64,000 bases of DNA from Klebsiella pneumoniae (GTDB lineage: Bacteria > Verrucomicrobiota > Verrucomicrobiia > Limisphaerales > SXTU01): NCBI GenBank assembly GCA_943330855.2, contig CALQJI020000004.1, forward strand, positions 62,001-126,000. The letters run 5' to 3'. The notes below the pieces were generated by a model that did no database searches, was not told the DNA's origin, and worked only from the letters and a program-made list of their open reading frames with translations. The position numbers were made by a program, and so were the translations under genes. This document shows positions 1-9,929 of this stretch, piece by piece (position 1 is the first letter of the stretch; each line of letters starts with the position of its first letter).

Positions 1-834
<834 letters not shown>

Positions 835-885
835 GGGTAGAAGACTGCGTGTCCGCAGCGTGAATTCAGCGCTGCACATCCGTAG

Positions 886-1014
886 TCGCAACCTTCAGTT
901 GCGAATCGCGGGCTTGCCGTAGCGGTGCTCTGTGAGCCCCGAGTTGCCCTACCGGCGGTCACAGACCGCCGCTACAGGCTGATGCGCAGGCTGAAGCCTG
1001 CGACTACGGGAGTC
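886..1014. repeat. Composite nested palindromic element
   Basis: Outer arms pair CCGTAGTCGCA at about 886-898 with TGCGACTACGGG at about 1002-1013. Inside lies a second pair (GTAGCGGTGCTCTGTGAG against a reverse copy of GGTCACAGACCGCCGCTAC). The inner unit CGGCGGTCACAGACCGCCGCT recurs at about 12282-12302. The arm GCGCAGGCTGAAGCCTGCG recurs at about 27491-27509. The element fills most of the gap between the DUF1549 gene and the aldo/keto reductase. Confidence 0.75.
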
Positions 1015-1024
1015 CGCACTCCGC

Positions 1025-2164
1025 TCACGCCGCGTGGGCGTAAGTGAGGTCGCGCTTCGGGTCCACGCCCCAGCGCTGCGCGACGGCTTCCAAGTCGGAG
1101 GTCATCGGCCACTGGTCGGGCTGGGCTTCGCCGGTGAACTCCGGGTGGCCGCCCTTGAGGTTCATGCAGCCTTTGTTGTCGCCGATGCGGCGGATCGCCT
1201 CGTAATCCTCGGGCGTAAGCGTGAGGTCGGGCAGCGCGGCCAGTTCGTCAATCTTCGCCTCGATGAGCTTCGTGTTCGGGCCGAGTTCCTGGATGAAGGT
1301 GGGGATGACGCTCTTGACAGCGGTCTGGTTGAGGGTCCAAAGGCAGGCGAGTTGGAGCATGGTCACGCCGTATTTCTCTGCGAGCGGGCGCATCTGCTCA
1401 ATTTTCGCGTTGCCCGCCTCGACCCAGCCAGCCGGGCGGAACGTGCGGTGGTCGCCGTGGCCGAACTGGTGGCCGGGCTTCACGTCGTCGTGGAAGAGAC
1501 CGCCGTAATCCACCACGCGCGCGATGAGCTTCACGCCGTTCTTCTCTGCGGCGGGCAGGACGTAACCGCCAGGCCAGGGCTCCATCGGTCCGAGGATAAT
1601 CATGGCTTCGTCCACTAACCCGCTGAAGCGCTCGAAGCACTGGATGAGGTCGAGGGAAAAGCCATTGGCCGGGCCGGGCGCGAGGCCGAGGCGGCTGGTG
1701 AGCTTGGCTTCCTTGAGTGCAGCCATTCCTTTCCACGCGGCGTCGCTGGAGTAGCCGACTGAGTCGGGGTTGTGCAAGTAGAGCGCGTCGAAGTGGTCGG
1801 TGCCGAGGCGCGCGAGGGACTTCTCGGCGGCCATGCGGAGGTAGCTGGCGAATTGGTCGGGCTTGCGCAAGCGCTCGTCGGTGAAGCGCAGGTAACCCTT
1901 CGCACCGTCGCGTTTGCCGGGGTAAATGTCGTGGCCGATGAGGCCAACGAGGCAGTAGCTGTCGCGAGGAATGCCCTGCAACGCGCGGCCCAGCATCGTG
2001 TCCGCCTCGCCGAGGCTGTAAACGTCCGCCGCCATGAACGTGCGGAAACCCTTCGCGTAGGCGTGGCGGATGCAGGCGAGGTAGCGCTCTTCGCTGAGGG
2101 CCTCGCCGAAGTGCATGTAACGTCCGCCGCTCCAAGTGCCGTAGGCCGTGCGTGTCAGTTCCAT
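1025..2164 (-). CDS. Aldo/keto reductase family protein
   Basis: A 379-aa cytoplasmic protein without signal peptide. The TIM-barrel aldo/keto reductase pattern is visible. The N-terminal strand carries FMAADVYSLGEADTMLGRAL, with the catalytic-type Asp and Tyr. VGLIGHDIYPG follows, then a long SLARLGTDHFDALYLHNPD segment in which the His of LHNPD matches the active-site His. The C-terminal part holds MLQLACLWTLNQTAVKSVIP, typical of the cofactor-binding end. Family members reduce carbonyls with NAD(P)H; the substrate cannot be read from sequence. It lies downstream of the DEAD-box helicase on the same strand, but 270 bases apart, so it is probably transcribed separately. Confidence 0.85.
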   Translation of the reverse strand: MELTRTAYGTWSGGRYMHFGEALSEERYLACIRHAYAKGFRTFMAADVYSLGEADTMLGRALQGIPRDSYCLVGLIGHDIYPGKRDGAKGYLRFTDERLRKPDQFASYLRMAAEKSLARLGTDHFDALYLHNPDSVGYSSDAAWKGMAALKEAKLTSRLGLAPGPANGFSLDLIQCFERFSGLVDEAMIILGPMEPWPGGYVLPAAEKNGVKLIARVVDYGGLFHDDVKPGHQFGHGDHRTFRPAGWVEAGNAKIEQMRPLAEKYGVTMLQLACLWTLNQTAVKSVIPTFIQELGPNTKLIEAKIDELAALPDLTLTPEDYEAIRRIGDNKGCMNLKGGHPEFTGEAQPDQWPMTSDLEAVAQRWGVDPKRDLTYAHAA

Positions 2165-2434
2165 AGTCTCAAGGTGTGTTGTGTTCTGCGTTCATCGCGA
2201 CGGTTCGCCGCCGGGTGAAATGCGCGTGCGAAACTGTCTGCCGAGGATGGACGGGAATGCAAGGCGCAAGGGCGGGCGGGGATTGGCGTGGAGTGGGCAC
2301 GGGTTGCCACCGCTCCGTTAGTAGGTCAGCGCATTCTGCCCGACCTCCTTTCAGAACGAGCGGTCTGAGCGGCCTGAGCAAAATCTGGAAAGTCAGAAGA
2401 CAGGTGAGACGCGCTGTCCTCCTTGAATTCAACG

Positions 2435-3820
2435 CTACCAACTACGACCGGCCGGCCGGCTGGCGGGGCGGGGCCCGCCCGAGATGTTCCCGCCTTCTCG
2501 GTTCCCACTCACTTCTGGTCTGCCGCCTGACGGACGACGCTGCCCTCCGTGACCACCTTGCCGTCCGCCGCCGCCACCTTGCCGTCCACCACCACCACCA
2601 CCACCGCCACCGCGCGATTGTTGCCGCTGCTGGCCGCGTTGCTGGCCGCGTTGCTGGCCGACGTCGCCCGCCGTGCGAGGCTCGGGGCGGTCGGTATAAT
2701 CAAACCCCTCAGCCTGCTTACGCACCAAGCCACGGCCGATGAAGCGCTCCAGCGACCTCAGCTCACCGTGGTCCTCCGGCGTGACGAAACTGATGGCGTC
2801 GCCAATCGCTTGCGCGCGGCCCGTGCGGCCGATGCGGTGGACGTAATCCTCGTTGTGCATCGGGAAATCGAAATTCACGACGTGCGAAATACCATCCACG
2901 TCAATCCCACGCGCCGCGATGTCCGTGGCCACCAGCACGCGCACGATGCCGGACTTGAAATCACGGAGCGCCCGGAGCCGCTGGTTCTGGGAGCGGTTCG
3001 AGTGCAGCGTCGCGCAGGTGATGCCGTGCGTTTCGAGCTGGCGCGCGAGGCGATCAGCGGAATGCTTCATGCGCACGAAGACGAGCACCATGTTCATGGT
3101 CGGCTCCTTGAGCAGATGCCCCAGCAGCGCGACCTTGCGCGAGCGCGGCACTTCATACGCCCACTGCGTGACGGTCTCGGCGGGGTTCGACCGACGGCCA
3201 ATTTGCACCAGCTTCGGCGCGTGCTGAAACTCATGCGTCAGCCCCTCGATCTCGCGCGACAGCGTGGCGGAGAAGAGCAACGTCTGCCGCTGCTTCGGCA
3301 GCGAACGGACAATCGTGCGGATGGACGGAAGGAAGCCCATGTCCAGCATCCGGTCGGCCTCATCGAGCACGAGGAATTGCAGCCGGGAAAAATCCGCGTA
3401 ACGCCGATCCATCAGGTCCATCAGCCGACCCGGCGTGGCGACAATGATGTCGAGGCCGTCTTTGAGCGCTTTGATTTGCGAGTTCTCGCCGACGCCGCCG
3501 AAGACCGTCGCCATGCGCACCGGCATGTGCTTGGCGTAGGCGCGGACGTTCTCCTCGATTTGCACGACCAGCTCGCGTGTCGGCGCGAGCACCAGCACGC
3601 GTGTGCCGCGACCTTGTCCGGGAGTGGACGCGAGCTTGGTGAGCAGCGGCAGGGTGAAGGCGGCGGTCTTGCCTGTGCCCGTCTGGGCGATGCCGATCAT
3701 GTCGTGCCCCGCGAGGATGTGCGGGATGGCCTGCATCTGGATGGGCGTCGGCTCGGTGTAGCCGGCGTCCGCGATGGCGCGGAGGATGTTGGGGTCGAGA
3801 TTGAGTGCGTTAAACGACAT
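2435..3820 (-). CDS. rhlE: RhlE-like DEAD-box ATP-dependent RNA helicase
   Basis: 461 aa from the ATG at 3820; a GTG at 3832 would add four residues. The classical helicase motifs appear in order: Q motif PTPIQMQAIP, Walker A AQTGTGKT, PTREL, VLDEADRMLDMGF, SAT, then in RecA domain 2 VATDIAARGIDVD and HRIGRTGR. The N-terminus MSFNALNLDP resembles RhlE, and the core is followed by a low-complexity tail rich in Gly, Arg and Gln (RGG-like, about the last 75 residues) that probably adds non-specific RNA binding. Enzymes of this type remodel rRNA and mRNA in the cytoplasm. The gene is divergent from the WD40 protein, sharing a 150-base upstream region. Confidence 0.92.
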   Translation of the reverse strand: MSFNALNLDPNILRAIADAGYTEPTPIQMQAIPHILAGHDMIGIAQTGTGKTAAFTLPLLTKLASTPGQGRGTRVLVLAPTRELVVQIEENVRAYAKHMPVRMATVFGGVGENSQIKALKDGLDIIVATPGRLMDLMDRRYADFSRLQFLVLDEADRMLDMGFLPSIRTIVRSLPKQRQTLLFSATLSREIEGLTHEFQHAPKLVQIGRRSNPAETVTQWAYEVPRSRKVALLGHLLKEPTMNMVLVFVRMKHSADRLARQLETHGITCATLHSNRSQNQRLRALRDFKSGIVRVLVATDIAARGIDVDGISHVVNFDFPMHNEDYVHRIGRTGRAQAIGDAISFVTPEDHGELRSLERFIGRGLVRKQAEGFDYTDRPEPRTAGDVGQQRGQQRGQQRQQSRGGGGGGGGGRQGGGGGRQGGHGGQRRPSGGRPEVSGNREGGNISGGPRPASRPAGRSW

Positions 3821-3968
3821 AGAGCTGGGCACTATGCCTCAAAACCGCGCGCTGTGGCGAACTAATTTTACTGCCCTCAGCAGACGATAGCCACCGAGCC
3901 GCGACCGAGCCGAATCTTCCTGAACACTCGCCGCGCACCTCCCGTCTGCCCTCCGCAACCAAATCTTT

Positions 3969-6900
3969 ATGCACTCATTTCAATCGCCTCGCGCCCTGTC
4001 GCTTCTGTTCACAGCCCTGCTCGTTGCACCGCTCTCCGCCGTCGCCGTCGAGCCTGTGAAGGAGGATACCAAGAAGGGTCCGCTCCCCGTCACCAAGCTG
4101 AAGCGCTCTTCCAAGGTGGACTTCGAGAAGGAACTTCTCCCCATCCTCCGCCGCAATTGTCTCTCCTGCCACAACTCCCAGAAGGGCGAGGACGGCGTGA
4201 ATCTCGAGACGCCCCAGACCATCGCCAAGGGTGGCGACACCGGCAAAATCGTCGAGCCCAAGAAGGCCGAGAGCAGCTCCCTCTTCCGCCTCGCGGCCCA
4301 CATGGGCAAGCCCGCCATGCCGCCCTCCGGCAACAAGGCCGGCGCGAAGAACCTCACGCCCGACGAACTGGGCCTGCTCAAGCTGTGGATTGACCAAGGC
4401 GCGACCGGCGAGGTCAAGGGCGGCGGTCCCATCGTCTGGCAGCCGTTGCCCGAGGGCCTAAATCCCATCTACGCCGTCGCGCTCACAGACGACGGCCAGT
4501 TCGCCGCCGCCGGTCGTGCGAACCAGATTCATCTCTTCCACGTCCCCACCGCCACGGCCATCGGCCGACTCACCGACCCCGCCCTGCTCGCCGACAAGAC
4601 CTACGCCCGCCCCGGCGTCGCGCACCGCGACATGACCTACTCGCTCGCCTTCAGCCCCGACGGCAACACGCTCGCTTCCGGCAGCTACCGCGAGGTGAAG
4701 CTCTGGCAACGCCCCGTCAACGTGCAGAAGCAAACCCTCCCCGGCGCCGCAGACCTCCTCGCCACCAGCCCCGATGGCAAGTGGCTTGCCTCCGTCGCCG
4801 GCAATGACATCAAGCTCTGGAGTCTCCCCGCCCTCACGCCCGGCAAGACGCTCTCCGGCCACACCAGCCCGGTGAAGTCACTCGGCTTCTCCACCAACTC
4901 CGCGCGCCTCGTCTCCGGTGCGGACAAGACCGCCCGCGTCTGGACCCTCGCCGACGGCTCGCTCTTCGCCGAAGTCACCGCGACCAATGACGTCGTGGCC
5001 GTAGCCCTGCTCCCCGACGGCAAACGCATCGCCACCGCGCACGGCGACAAGAATATTCTCACCTGGAAACTCCCCGAAGCCGCCGGCGGCAAAGCCGAAC
5101 CCGGCCCCGTCATCGCTGGCACCGGCCCCATCACCCTGCTCGCCGCGCTCCCGCCCGCGCAACTCCTCGCCACCGGCGCCGACGGCGTCGTGCGCGTGCT
5201 CAACGCCGACAACGGCAGCGCCGTCCGCACGCTCGCCCACGGCAGCCCCGTCGCCGCCCTGGCCGTGAGTCCCGATGGCAAAACTCTGGCCAGCCTCGGC
5301 ACTACGAACACTTACGCGAAGCTCTGGAACGCCGCCGACGGCAAGGCGCTCGGCGAGCTTCGCGGCGACCGCTACGTGTCCGACCGCGCCGCCGCCCAAG
5401 GCCGCGACCTGACCTTCGCCAACAACGAAGTGACTTACCAGAAGGCCGCGCAGAAGAAGGCGGAGGACGACCTGAAGAAAGCCGACGAAGCCTCGAAGAA
5501 GGCCGAAGAAGATCGCGTGAAGCTGGAGAAGCCCCACGCCGACAACGTGAAGAAACTCGCCGAAGCCACCACGGCGAAAGTCGCCGGCGAGAAGACCAAG
5601 ATGGAAGCCGAGGCCCCGCAGAAGAAAGCCGCCGACGCGAAGGAAGCCGCCGACAAAGCCGCGACCGAAGCCGACGCCGCTGCGAAGACCGCGGCTGACG
5701 CCCTCGCCAAAGCCGACGCCGCCGGCAAGCCCGCTGCCGAGAAGGCTTCCACCGAAGCCGCCGCGAAAGCCAAGACTGCCGCCGACGCGAAGGTCGCCGC
5801 TGACAAGACGCTCACCGACTTGAACGCGAAGCTCAAGGAAGCCACCGACAAGTTCACCGCCGACAACAAGAAGTTAACCGACGCCACCGCCGAGGTCCGC
5901 AAATACACCGACGCCGAGGACGCCGCCAAGCGCGCTGCCACCGACGCCAAGCGGTCCATTGACGACGTGGCCAAGACCAAGACCGCCCTCGCCGACGCCG
6001 AGACCGCCCAGAAGAAAGTCGAGACCACCGTGGCCGACGTGAAGAAGGCGCAGACCGCCGATGAGAAGATGATTCGCGCCGTGGCCTTCTCAGCGGACGG
6101 CAAGACCCTCGTCACGGCGGGCGAAGACGGCATCGTTCGCACCTGGAGCGCGACCGACGGCAGCGGCGTGGAGAATTACAAGGGCCACACCGGCGCGGTG
6201 AAGGCCGTGACCTTCGCCGGCAGCGCGGCCATTTCTGCGGGCAGCGACGGCAAGCTCCTTGTCTGGGACACGCAGCCGGAATGGAAGCTCGTTCGCACCA
6301 TCGGCTCCGCCACCGCCGCCTCGCCCCTCTCGGGCCGCGTGAACACCCTCGCCTTCAGCCCCGACGGCAAGACCCTCGTCACCGGCAGCGGCGAGCCGTC
6401 CCGCAGCGGCGAATTGAAGCAGTGGGACGCCGCGACCGGCGCGCTCGTGCAGGAGTTCAAGAACGCCCACAGCGACACCGTGCAGAGCGTGGACTTCTCC
6501 GGCGACGGCAAGCTCCTAGCCACCGGTGCCGCCGACCGCTTCGTGAAGGTCTGGACCGTGGCGGATGCCAAACTCGTGAAATCCTTCGAGGGCCACACCC
6601 ACCAAGTCCTCGGCGTCACCATCAAGCGCGACGGCCGCATCGTCGCCAGCGCGGGCGCGGACAACGCGGTGAAAGTCTGGAGCCTCGTCACCGGCGAGGT
6701 CGTCCGCACCGTCGCGGGCTTCAGCAAGGAAGTCACCTCCATAACCCACGTCGGCGTGGGGGACCAGTTCCTCGCCACCGGCGGCGACGGCAAGGTCCGC
6801 CTCATCAACGAAGCCGGCGGCGACGCCCGCACCTTCGCTGGCGCGAGCGACTTCATGTATGCCGGCGCGGGCACGCCCGACGGCAAGGTCGTCATCGCCG

Positions 6901-7013
6901 GCGGCCAGGACGGCAGCCTGCGCATCTGGAACGGCACTACCGGCACCAGCATCGCCACCTTCGAGCCGCCCAAGGCCCCGACCACCGAGCCGCAGAAGAC
7001 GGCGGCGAAGTAA
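3969..7013 (+). CDS. Secreted WD40 protein with N-terminal cytochrome domain and central coiled coil
   Basis: 1014 aa. A signal peptide (hydrophobic to about residue 26) is followed by a PSCyt1-type cytochrome domain with CLSCH at 64-68 and a downstream MPPSGNKAG loop. WD40 repeats then begin around residue 160 (FSPDGNTLASGSY, SPDGKWLASVAG, FSTNSARLVSGADKTARVW). About residues 470-698 form a long Ala/Lys/Glu-rich coiled coil. After it the WD40 repeats resume (FSADGKTLVTAGEDGIVRTW) to the C-terminus. The layout suggests a periplasmic beta-propeller interrupted by a helical hairpin, anchored to or reading a c-type heme. Similar cytochrome-WD40 fusions are common in PVC bacteria, with unknown function. 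The coiled-coil insertion is the odd part. Confidence 0.88.
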   Translation: MHSFQSPRALSLLFTALLVAPLSAVAVEPVKEDTKKGPLPVTKLKRSSKVDFEKELLPILRRNCLSCHNSQKGEDGVNLETPQTIAKGGDTGKIVEPKKAESSSLFRLAAHMGKPAMPPSGNKAGAKNLTPDELGLLKLWIDQGATGEVKGGGPIVWQPLPEGLNPIYAVALTDDGQFAAAGRANQIHLFHVPTATAIGRLTDPALLADKTYARPGVAHRDMTYSLAFSPDGNTLASGSYREVKLWQRPVNVQKQTLPGAADLLATSPDGKWLASVAGNDIKLWSLPALTPGKTLSGHTSPVKSLGFSTNSARLVSGADKTARVWTLADGSLFAEVTATNDVVAVALLPDGKRIATAHGDKNILTWKLPEAAGGKAEPGPVIAGTGPITLLAALPPAQLLATGADGVVRVLNADNGSAVRTLAHGSPVAALAVSPDGKTLASLGTTNTYAKLWNAADGKALGELRGDRYVSDRAAAQGRDLTFANNEVTYQKAAQKKAEDDLKKADEASKKAEEDRVKLEKPHADNVKKLAEATTAKVAGEKTKMEAEAPQKKAADAKEAADKAATEADAAAKTAADALAKADAAGKPAAEKASTEAAAKAKTAADAKVAADKTLTDLNAKLKEATDKFTADNKKLTDATAEVRKYTDAEDAAKRAATDAKRSIDDVAKTKTALADAETAQKKVETTVADVKKAQTADEKMIRAVAFSADGKTLVTAGEDGIVRTWSATDGSGVENYKGHTGAVKAVTFAGSAAISAGSDGKLLVWDTQPEWKLVRTIGSATAASPLSGRVNTLAFSPDGKTLVTGSGEPSRSGELKQWDAATGALVQEFKNAHSDTVQSVDFSGDGKLLATGAADRFVKVWTVADAKLVKSFEGHTHQVLGVTIKRDGRIVASAGADNAVKVWSLVTGEVVRTVAGFSKEVTSITHVGVGDQFLATGGDGKVRLINEAGGDARTFAGASDFMYAGAGTPDGKVVIAGGQDGSLRIWNGTTGTSIATFEPPKAPTTEPQKTAAK

Positions 7014-7129
7014 GCGTCCGGTGCGTGAGGCAGAGGGGCTTTGCGAAGAAGGTGCGCAAAAAGGTGCCGCCTGTTGCGAAAACCGGGAAGCCCTTCCGCG
7101 TAGCGGCCGACGCGGCCACTCGTCCAACT

Positions 7130-7714
7130 TCAGTTCCGAACAGAGCGGACAAAGGTGTCCAGCTCATCGCTCTGCTTCGGGCGGAGCTTGGCCTTCCCGC
7201 GCATGGTGCCGACGATGCGGTCCCACTCCGCGCTACCGTAGGTAGCGGGGTCAAACTGGCGATGGCAGTCCGTGCAGGCTCCGCCGATGATCTCGCGCCC
7301 ATTCTTGATTTGGGCGGCAGTCAGGCCGTTCTGAAACTTGCCGATCACGGGGACGGTGGACTTCGGCGGGTCGAGTTCCAGCTTCGCCTGAAGGTTGACC
7401 ACCGGCGGCGGCAGTGAGTTGGCAGCCACTGATGACTTGCCTCCTGAAGCGTCTTTCGCCGCACCTCTATTCTTTACCCAGATGCCGGCCCCCACGAGCA
7501 GCACGATGGCCATGACGCACGCCACGACCGTGCCGATGAGCCACTGCGTCTTCTTGCCACCAACAGCGAGCACGCCGGCATCGTCACCGCCGTCGAGCTT
7601 GAGCGGCGTCTCGCGTTTGCAATGCGGGCAGGGAGCCTTCGCCCCCACGGCCTCGGCGGGATACTCGATGCGTCCGCCGCAGTGGTCACAACTGCATTTC
7701 AGGTAAGCGGACAT
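7130..7714 (-). CDS. Zinc-ribbon / transmembrane / cytochrome-type (CxxCH) protein
   Basis: 194 aa from the ATG at 7714. The N-terminal cytoplasmic part has two Cys pairs (C9-x2-C12 and C29-x2-C32), a small zinc ribbon as seen in many Verrucomicrobia and Planctomycetes membrane proteins. One transmembrane helix covers about residues 58-80 (IGTVVACVMAIVLLVGAGIW). The remainder is extracytoplasmic and carries CTDCH at 147-151 in a short cytochrome-like domain ending KQSDELDTFVRSVR. The topology couples a cytosolic metal-binding knob to a periplasmic heme-type motif; whether heme is bound is not provable here. It is convergent with the WD40 gene, 116 bases away. I do not recognise a named family. 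Confidence 0.75.
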   Translation of the reverse strand: MSAYLKCSCDHCGGRIEYPAEAVGAKAPCPHCKRETPLKLDGGDDAGVLAVGGKKTQWLIGTVVACVMAIVLLVGAGIWVKNRGAAKDASGGKSSVAANSLPPPVVNLQAKLELDPPKSTVPVIGKFQNGLTAAQIKNGREIIGGACTDCHRQFDPATYGSAEWDRIVGTMRGKAKLRPKQSDELDTFVRSVRN

Positions 7715-7803
7715 GAGAGGATTAGGATTAGGATCAGGTTTAAGAGCAAGCGAGGAAAAGGCACACGCGGTGGAAAAATCCGCTACCATTCCTCACAACC
7801 GGG

Positions 7804-8595
7804 TCACTTGTCCCCGTCCGGATCCAGCACGCAGCGGAAGCCATACAAGTTGCCGCGTCCGCTCGGCAACGCGAAGTGACGGCACGAATTCTGGAGGCTG
7901 GTCGAGTCCCAGAAGACCCACGATGCGCCGCGCATCACCTTGAACTTCTTGCCGCCGCCGTCCTCGTTGAGCTTCTTGTCCTCCTGCCGGATTTTCGCGT
8001 CGTTCATGGTCTTCACATACCAGTCATTGACCCACTCAAAGACGTTGCCACCGAGGTCGTGGCAACCCAGTTCATTGGCCGGGCGGCTGCCCACGGGACA
8101 TGTGTTGTCACCGTCGTCGGGCTTGTAGCCCGGGAGTTTTGGCCAGTCAGCCATCTTGGGCCAACTCTCGCCCCAAGGATATTTTCCCTTCCCGATCGCG
8201 ACGCTCCACTCGCCGTCCGTGGGGAGGCGATAGCGGTCCTTCTTCCCAAGTGCGCCGGTCGCCCGCTCCTTGTCCGTAAGCCATCGGCAGTATGCCGCCG
8301 CCTCGTCCCAGCTCACGTTGCCGATGGGGTGGCTCGCCCGGCCCGTGTAGCCCAGCGCGGCCCAGTCCTGCTTGCTGAACGAGTCGGCGAAGGGCTGGTA
8401 ATCCGCCACGCGCGTCTCAAAGACGCTCATCAGGACGCGTGTGCCCGTAAGCGGCACGAACTTCATGCCGAGACTGTTGGCGTAAGGCTTTTCTTTCGTG
8501 GCAGTGAACTTGCCTTGTGCGAACACGTCGGGCGCGACGAGCTGCCCCGCGATGACGGAAAAACCCAGTTGCAGAAAAGTTCGGAGCGAGTTCAC
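7804..8595 (-). CDS. SUMF1/formylglycine-generating-enzyme-like secreted protein
   Basis: 263 aa from a GTG at 8595, chosen because it gives a clean signal peptide ending near VFA; a TTG at 8637 would add a non-hydrophobic leader. The FGE-sulfatase/SUMF1 fold is recognisable from [40 protein letters not shown], the [19 protein letters not shown] block and the terminal VMRGASW...SCRHFALP...YGFRCV. In this superfamily true sulfatase activators carry two catalytic cysteines near the C-terminus. Here only isolated Cys residues are seen, so a lectin-like or structural role is more likely than sulfatase activation. The preceding intergenic region holds a strong terminator for the efp gene. Confidence 0.82.
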   Translation of the reverse strand: MNSLRTFLQLGFSVIAGQLVAPDVFAQGKFTATKEKPYANSLGMKFVPLTGTRVLMSVFETRVADYQPFADSFSKQDWAALGYTGRASHPIGNVSWDEAAAYCRWLTDKERATGALGKKDRYRLPTDGEWSVAIGKGKYPWGESWPKMADWPKLPGYKPDDGDNTCPVGSRPANELGCHDLGGNVFEWVNDWYVKTMNDAKIRQEDKKLNEDGGGKKFKVMRGASWVFWDSTSLQNSCRHFALPSGRGNLYGFRCVLDPDGDK

Positions 8596-8702
8596 GTGCC
8601 GATTAGTTCGCCGGGATTGGTCTAGTTGGCGAGCCAAAACCGGGGCTTCGCAGTTGCCGATGAGGTCTTGGCACGCGGTTCATGATGTCTTCCCAGAAAC
8701 GA

Positions 8703-8728
8703 AACGGCCCGCCGGTGGGCGGGCCGTT
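8703..8728 (-). terminator. Rho-independent terminator of efp
   Basis: A perfect 11-bp stem (8703-8713 with 8718-8728) and a four-base loop. Read on the minus strand it is followed by TTTCGTTTC. It lies just past the efp stop codon, between efp and the SUMF1-type gene. Confidence 0.85.
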
Positions 8729-8756
8729 CGAAGTTGAAAGGAGTAATTCAGAACCC

Positions 8757-9314
8757 TCAAGCGCGTTCCATATATTTTCCAGTGCGGGTGTCCACTTTGA
8801 TTTTCTCGCCGGTCTTGATGAAGAGGGGAACCTGAATGGAGACGCCGGTCTCGAGGGTGGCGGTTTTCTGCATGTTGTTCGCGCTATCGCCACGGACGCC
8901 CTCGGGGGCTTCGGCGATGGTGAGTAGCACGCTGGAAGGGAGTTCGACGGAGACGGCCTTGTCCTCGACGAAGACCATCGTGACGCCACCATTCTCGACG
9001 AGGAAGTTTTTGCACTCACCGACAAGCTCCGGCGTCAGCGTGACGGTCTCGTAGTTCTCGGGGTTGGTGAAAACGAAGTCCTGCCCGTCCTTGTAGCTGA
9101 ACTCCATCTTGGTGGTCATCATGGGGACGACCTCGATTTTTTCACCGGAGGCAAAACGCAGCTCGGAGGTCTTGCCGGTCTTGAGGCTACGCATGCTGAT
9201 TTGGACAAACGCGCGGAGGTTGCCGGGGGTGCGGTGCGTGACTTCGAGCACGACGACGACGTCGCCACCCTGGCGGATTGCCATGCCTTTACGAATTTCT
9301 GTTACGTTGGCCAT
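8757..9314 (-). CDS. efp: Translation elongation factor P
   Basis: 185 aa, the usual EF-P length, with all three beta-barrel domains: N-terminal KOW-like MANVTEIRKGMAIRQGG, an OB domain, and the C-terminal signature ending VDTRTGKYMERA. EF-P binds between the P and E sites of the ribosome and rescues stalling at polyproline. The tip loop that is post-translationally modified in other bacteria (PGK in E. coli, PGR in Pseudomonas) reads TPGNLRAF here, so the tip position is Asn32 with Arg two residues later. No EpmA/EpmB or EarP gene is in the window. It is monocistronic by appearance: terminator downstream, 162 bases to the next gene upstream. Confidence 0.95.
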   Translation of the reverse strand: MANVTEIRKGMAIRQGGDVVVVLEVTHRTPGNLRAFVQISMRSLKTGKTSELRFASGEKIEVVPMMTTKMEFSYKDGQDFVFTNPENYETVTLTPELVGECKNFLVENGGVTMVFVEDKAVSVELPSSVLLTIAEAPEGVRGDSANNMQKTATLETGVSIQVPLFIKTGEKIKVDTRTGKYMERA

Positions 9315-9476
9315 AAATTGTTCAGTTTCGGACGATCTGCCCAGCGCACTTGCTAAGCGGAGTGCGGGAAGCTAGCCAAGCGAAGGGGCATTGCAAGCAG
9401 GGATTTGGGAAACGCACGTTTCCGAAGCACTCTACCAAATTTATTCGCTCAAGGAGCGCGCTTCAACCGGCTCGAA

Positions 9477-9800
9477 TCAAAGCGCTTTGGTCGCCGGCTC
9501 CTGAAAGCGAATGATGACCTCGCCGGGCTTGGCGTATCCGAGTTTTTCGCGGGCGAGTCGCTCGATGGCTTTGGGGTCAGAGCGCAGGGCATCTAGGCTG
9601 GCCTTGAGCTGCCGCGCGATTTCCTCCTCGCGCTGGACTTGCGCTTCGAGTTCAAGGTTGCGCTGGCGCATCCGGGCGTTCTGCTGCATCAGCGGCACGC
9701 AGAGGTAACCAATGCCGATCGCGAATGCGATGAGGAGAAGCACCACCACCACTCGGGTGAGCTTGTCCCAAATGCCAAGATCTACAGACTCGTCCTTCAT
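9477..9800 (-). CDS. FtsB/DivIC-type septum formation initiator
   Basis: 107 aa. Layout: short cytoplasmic N-terminus, one transmembrane helix (about residues 17-35, VVVVLLLIAFAIGIGYL), a coiled coil (MRQRNLELEAQVQREEEIARQ) and a C-terminal segment DPKAIERLAREKLGYAKPGE. This last segment is the diagnostic FtsB/DivIC motif ending in the conserved LGY-PGE. These small bitopic proteins link FtsL and FtsQ-type proteins at the division septum. The gene is not next to eno as in many proteobacteria. It lies upstream of efp on the same strand. Confidence 0.88.
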   Translation of the reverse strand: MKDESVDLGIWDKLTRVVVVLLLIAFAIGIGYLCVPLMQQNARMRQRNLELEAQVQREEEIARQLKASLDALRSDPKAIERLAREKLGYAKPGEVIIRFQEPATKAL

Positions 9801-9929
9801 CGCGATGCGCGATTAGACCAAATCAGCGAACAGAACGGAAGGGGAAATTGCTGCGAACGGTGGAAAACTTCAGCTCGGCGCGCTGCGCGCAAGGTCACGA
9901 GATGTGCCCACGCCTCCGCGACCACAGGG

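Noticed and set aside
2549..3865. 438-codon open frame on the plus strand opposite the DEAD-box helicase
   Set aside because: It is the antisense shadow of a conserved helicase in GC-rich DNA; its composition (His/Arg/Asp-rich) is not protein-like and it has no domain.
7715..7760. GATTAG repeats near 7719-7735 as another heptamer array
   Set aside because: The period is six and only about two units are present; not above chance.
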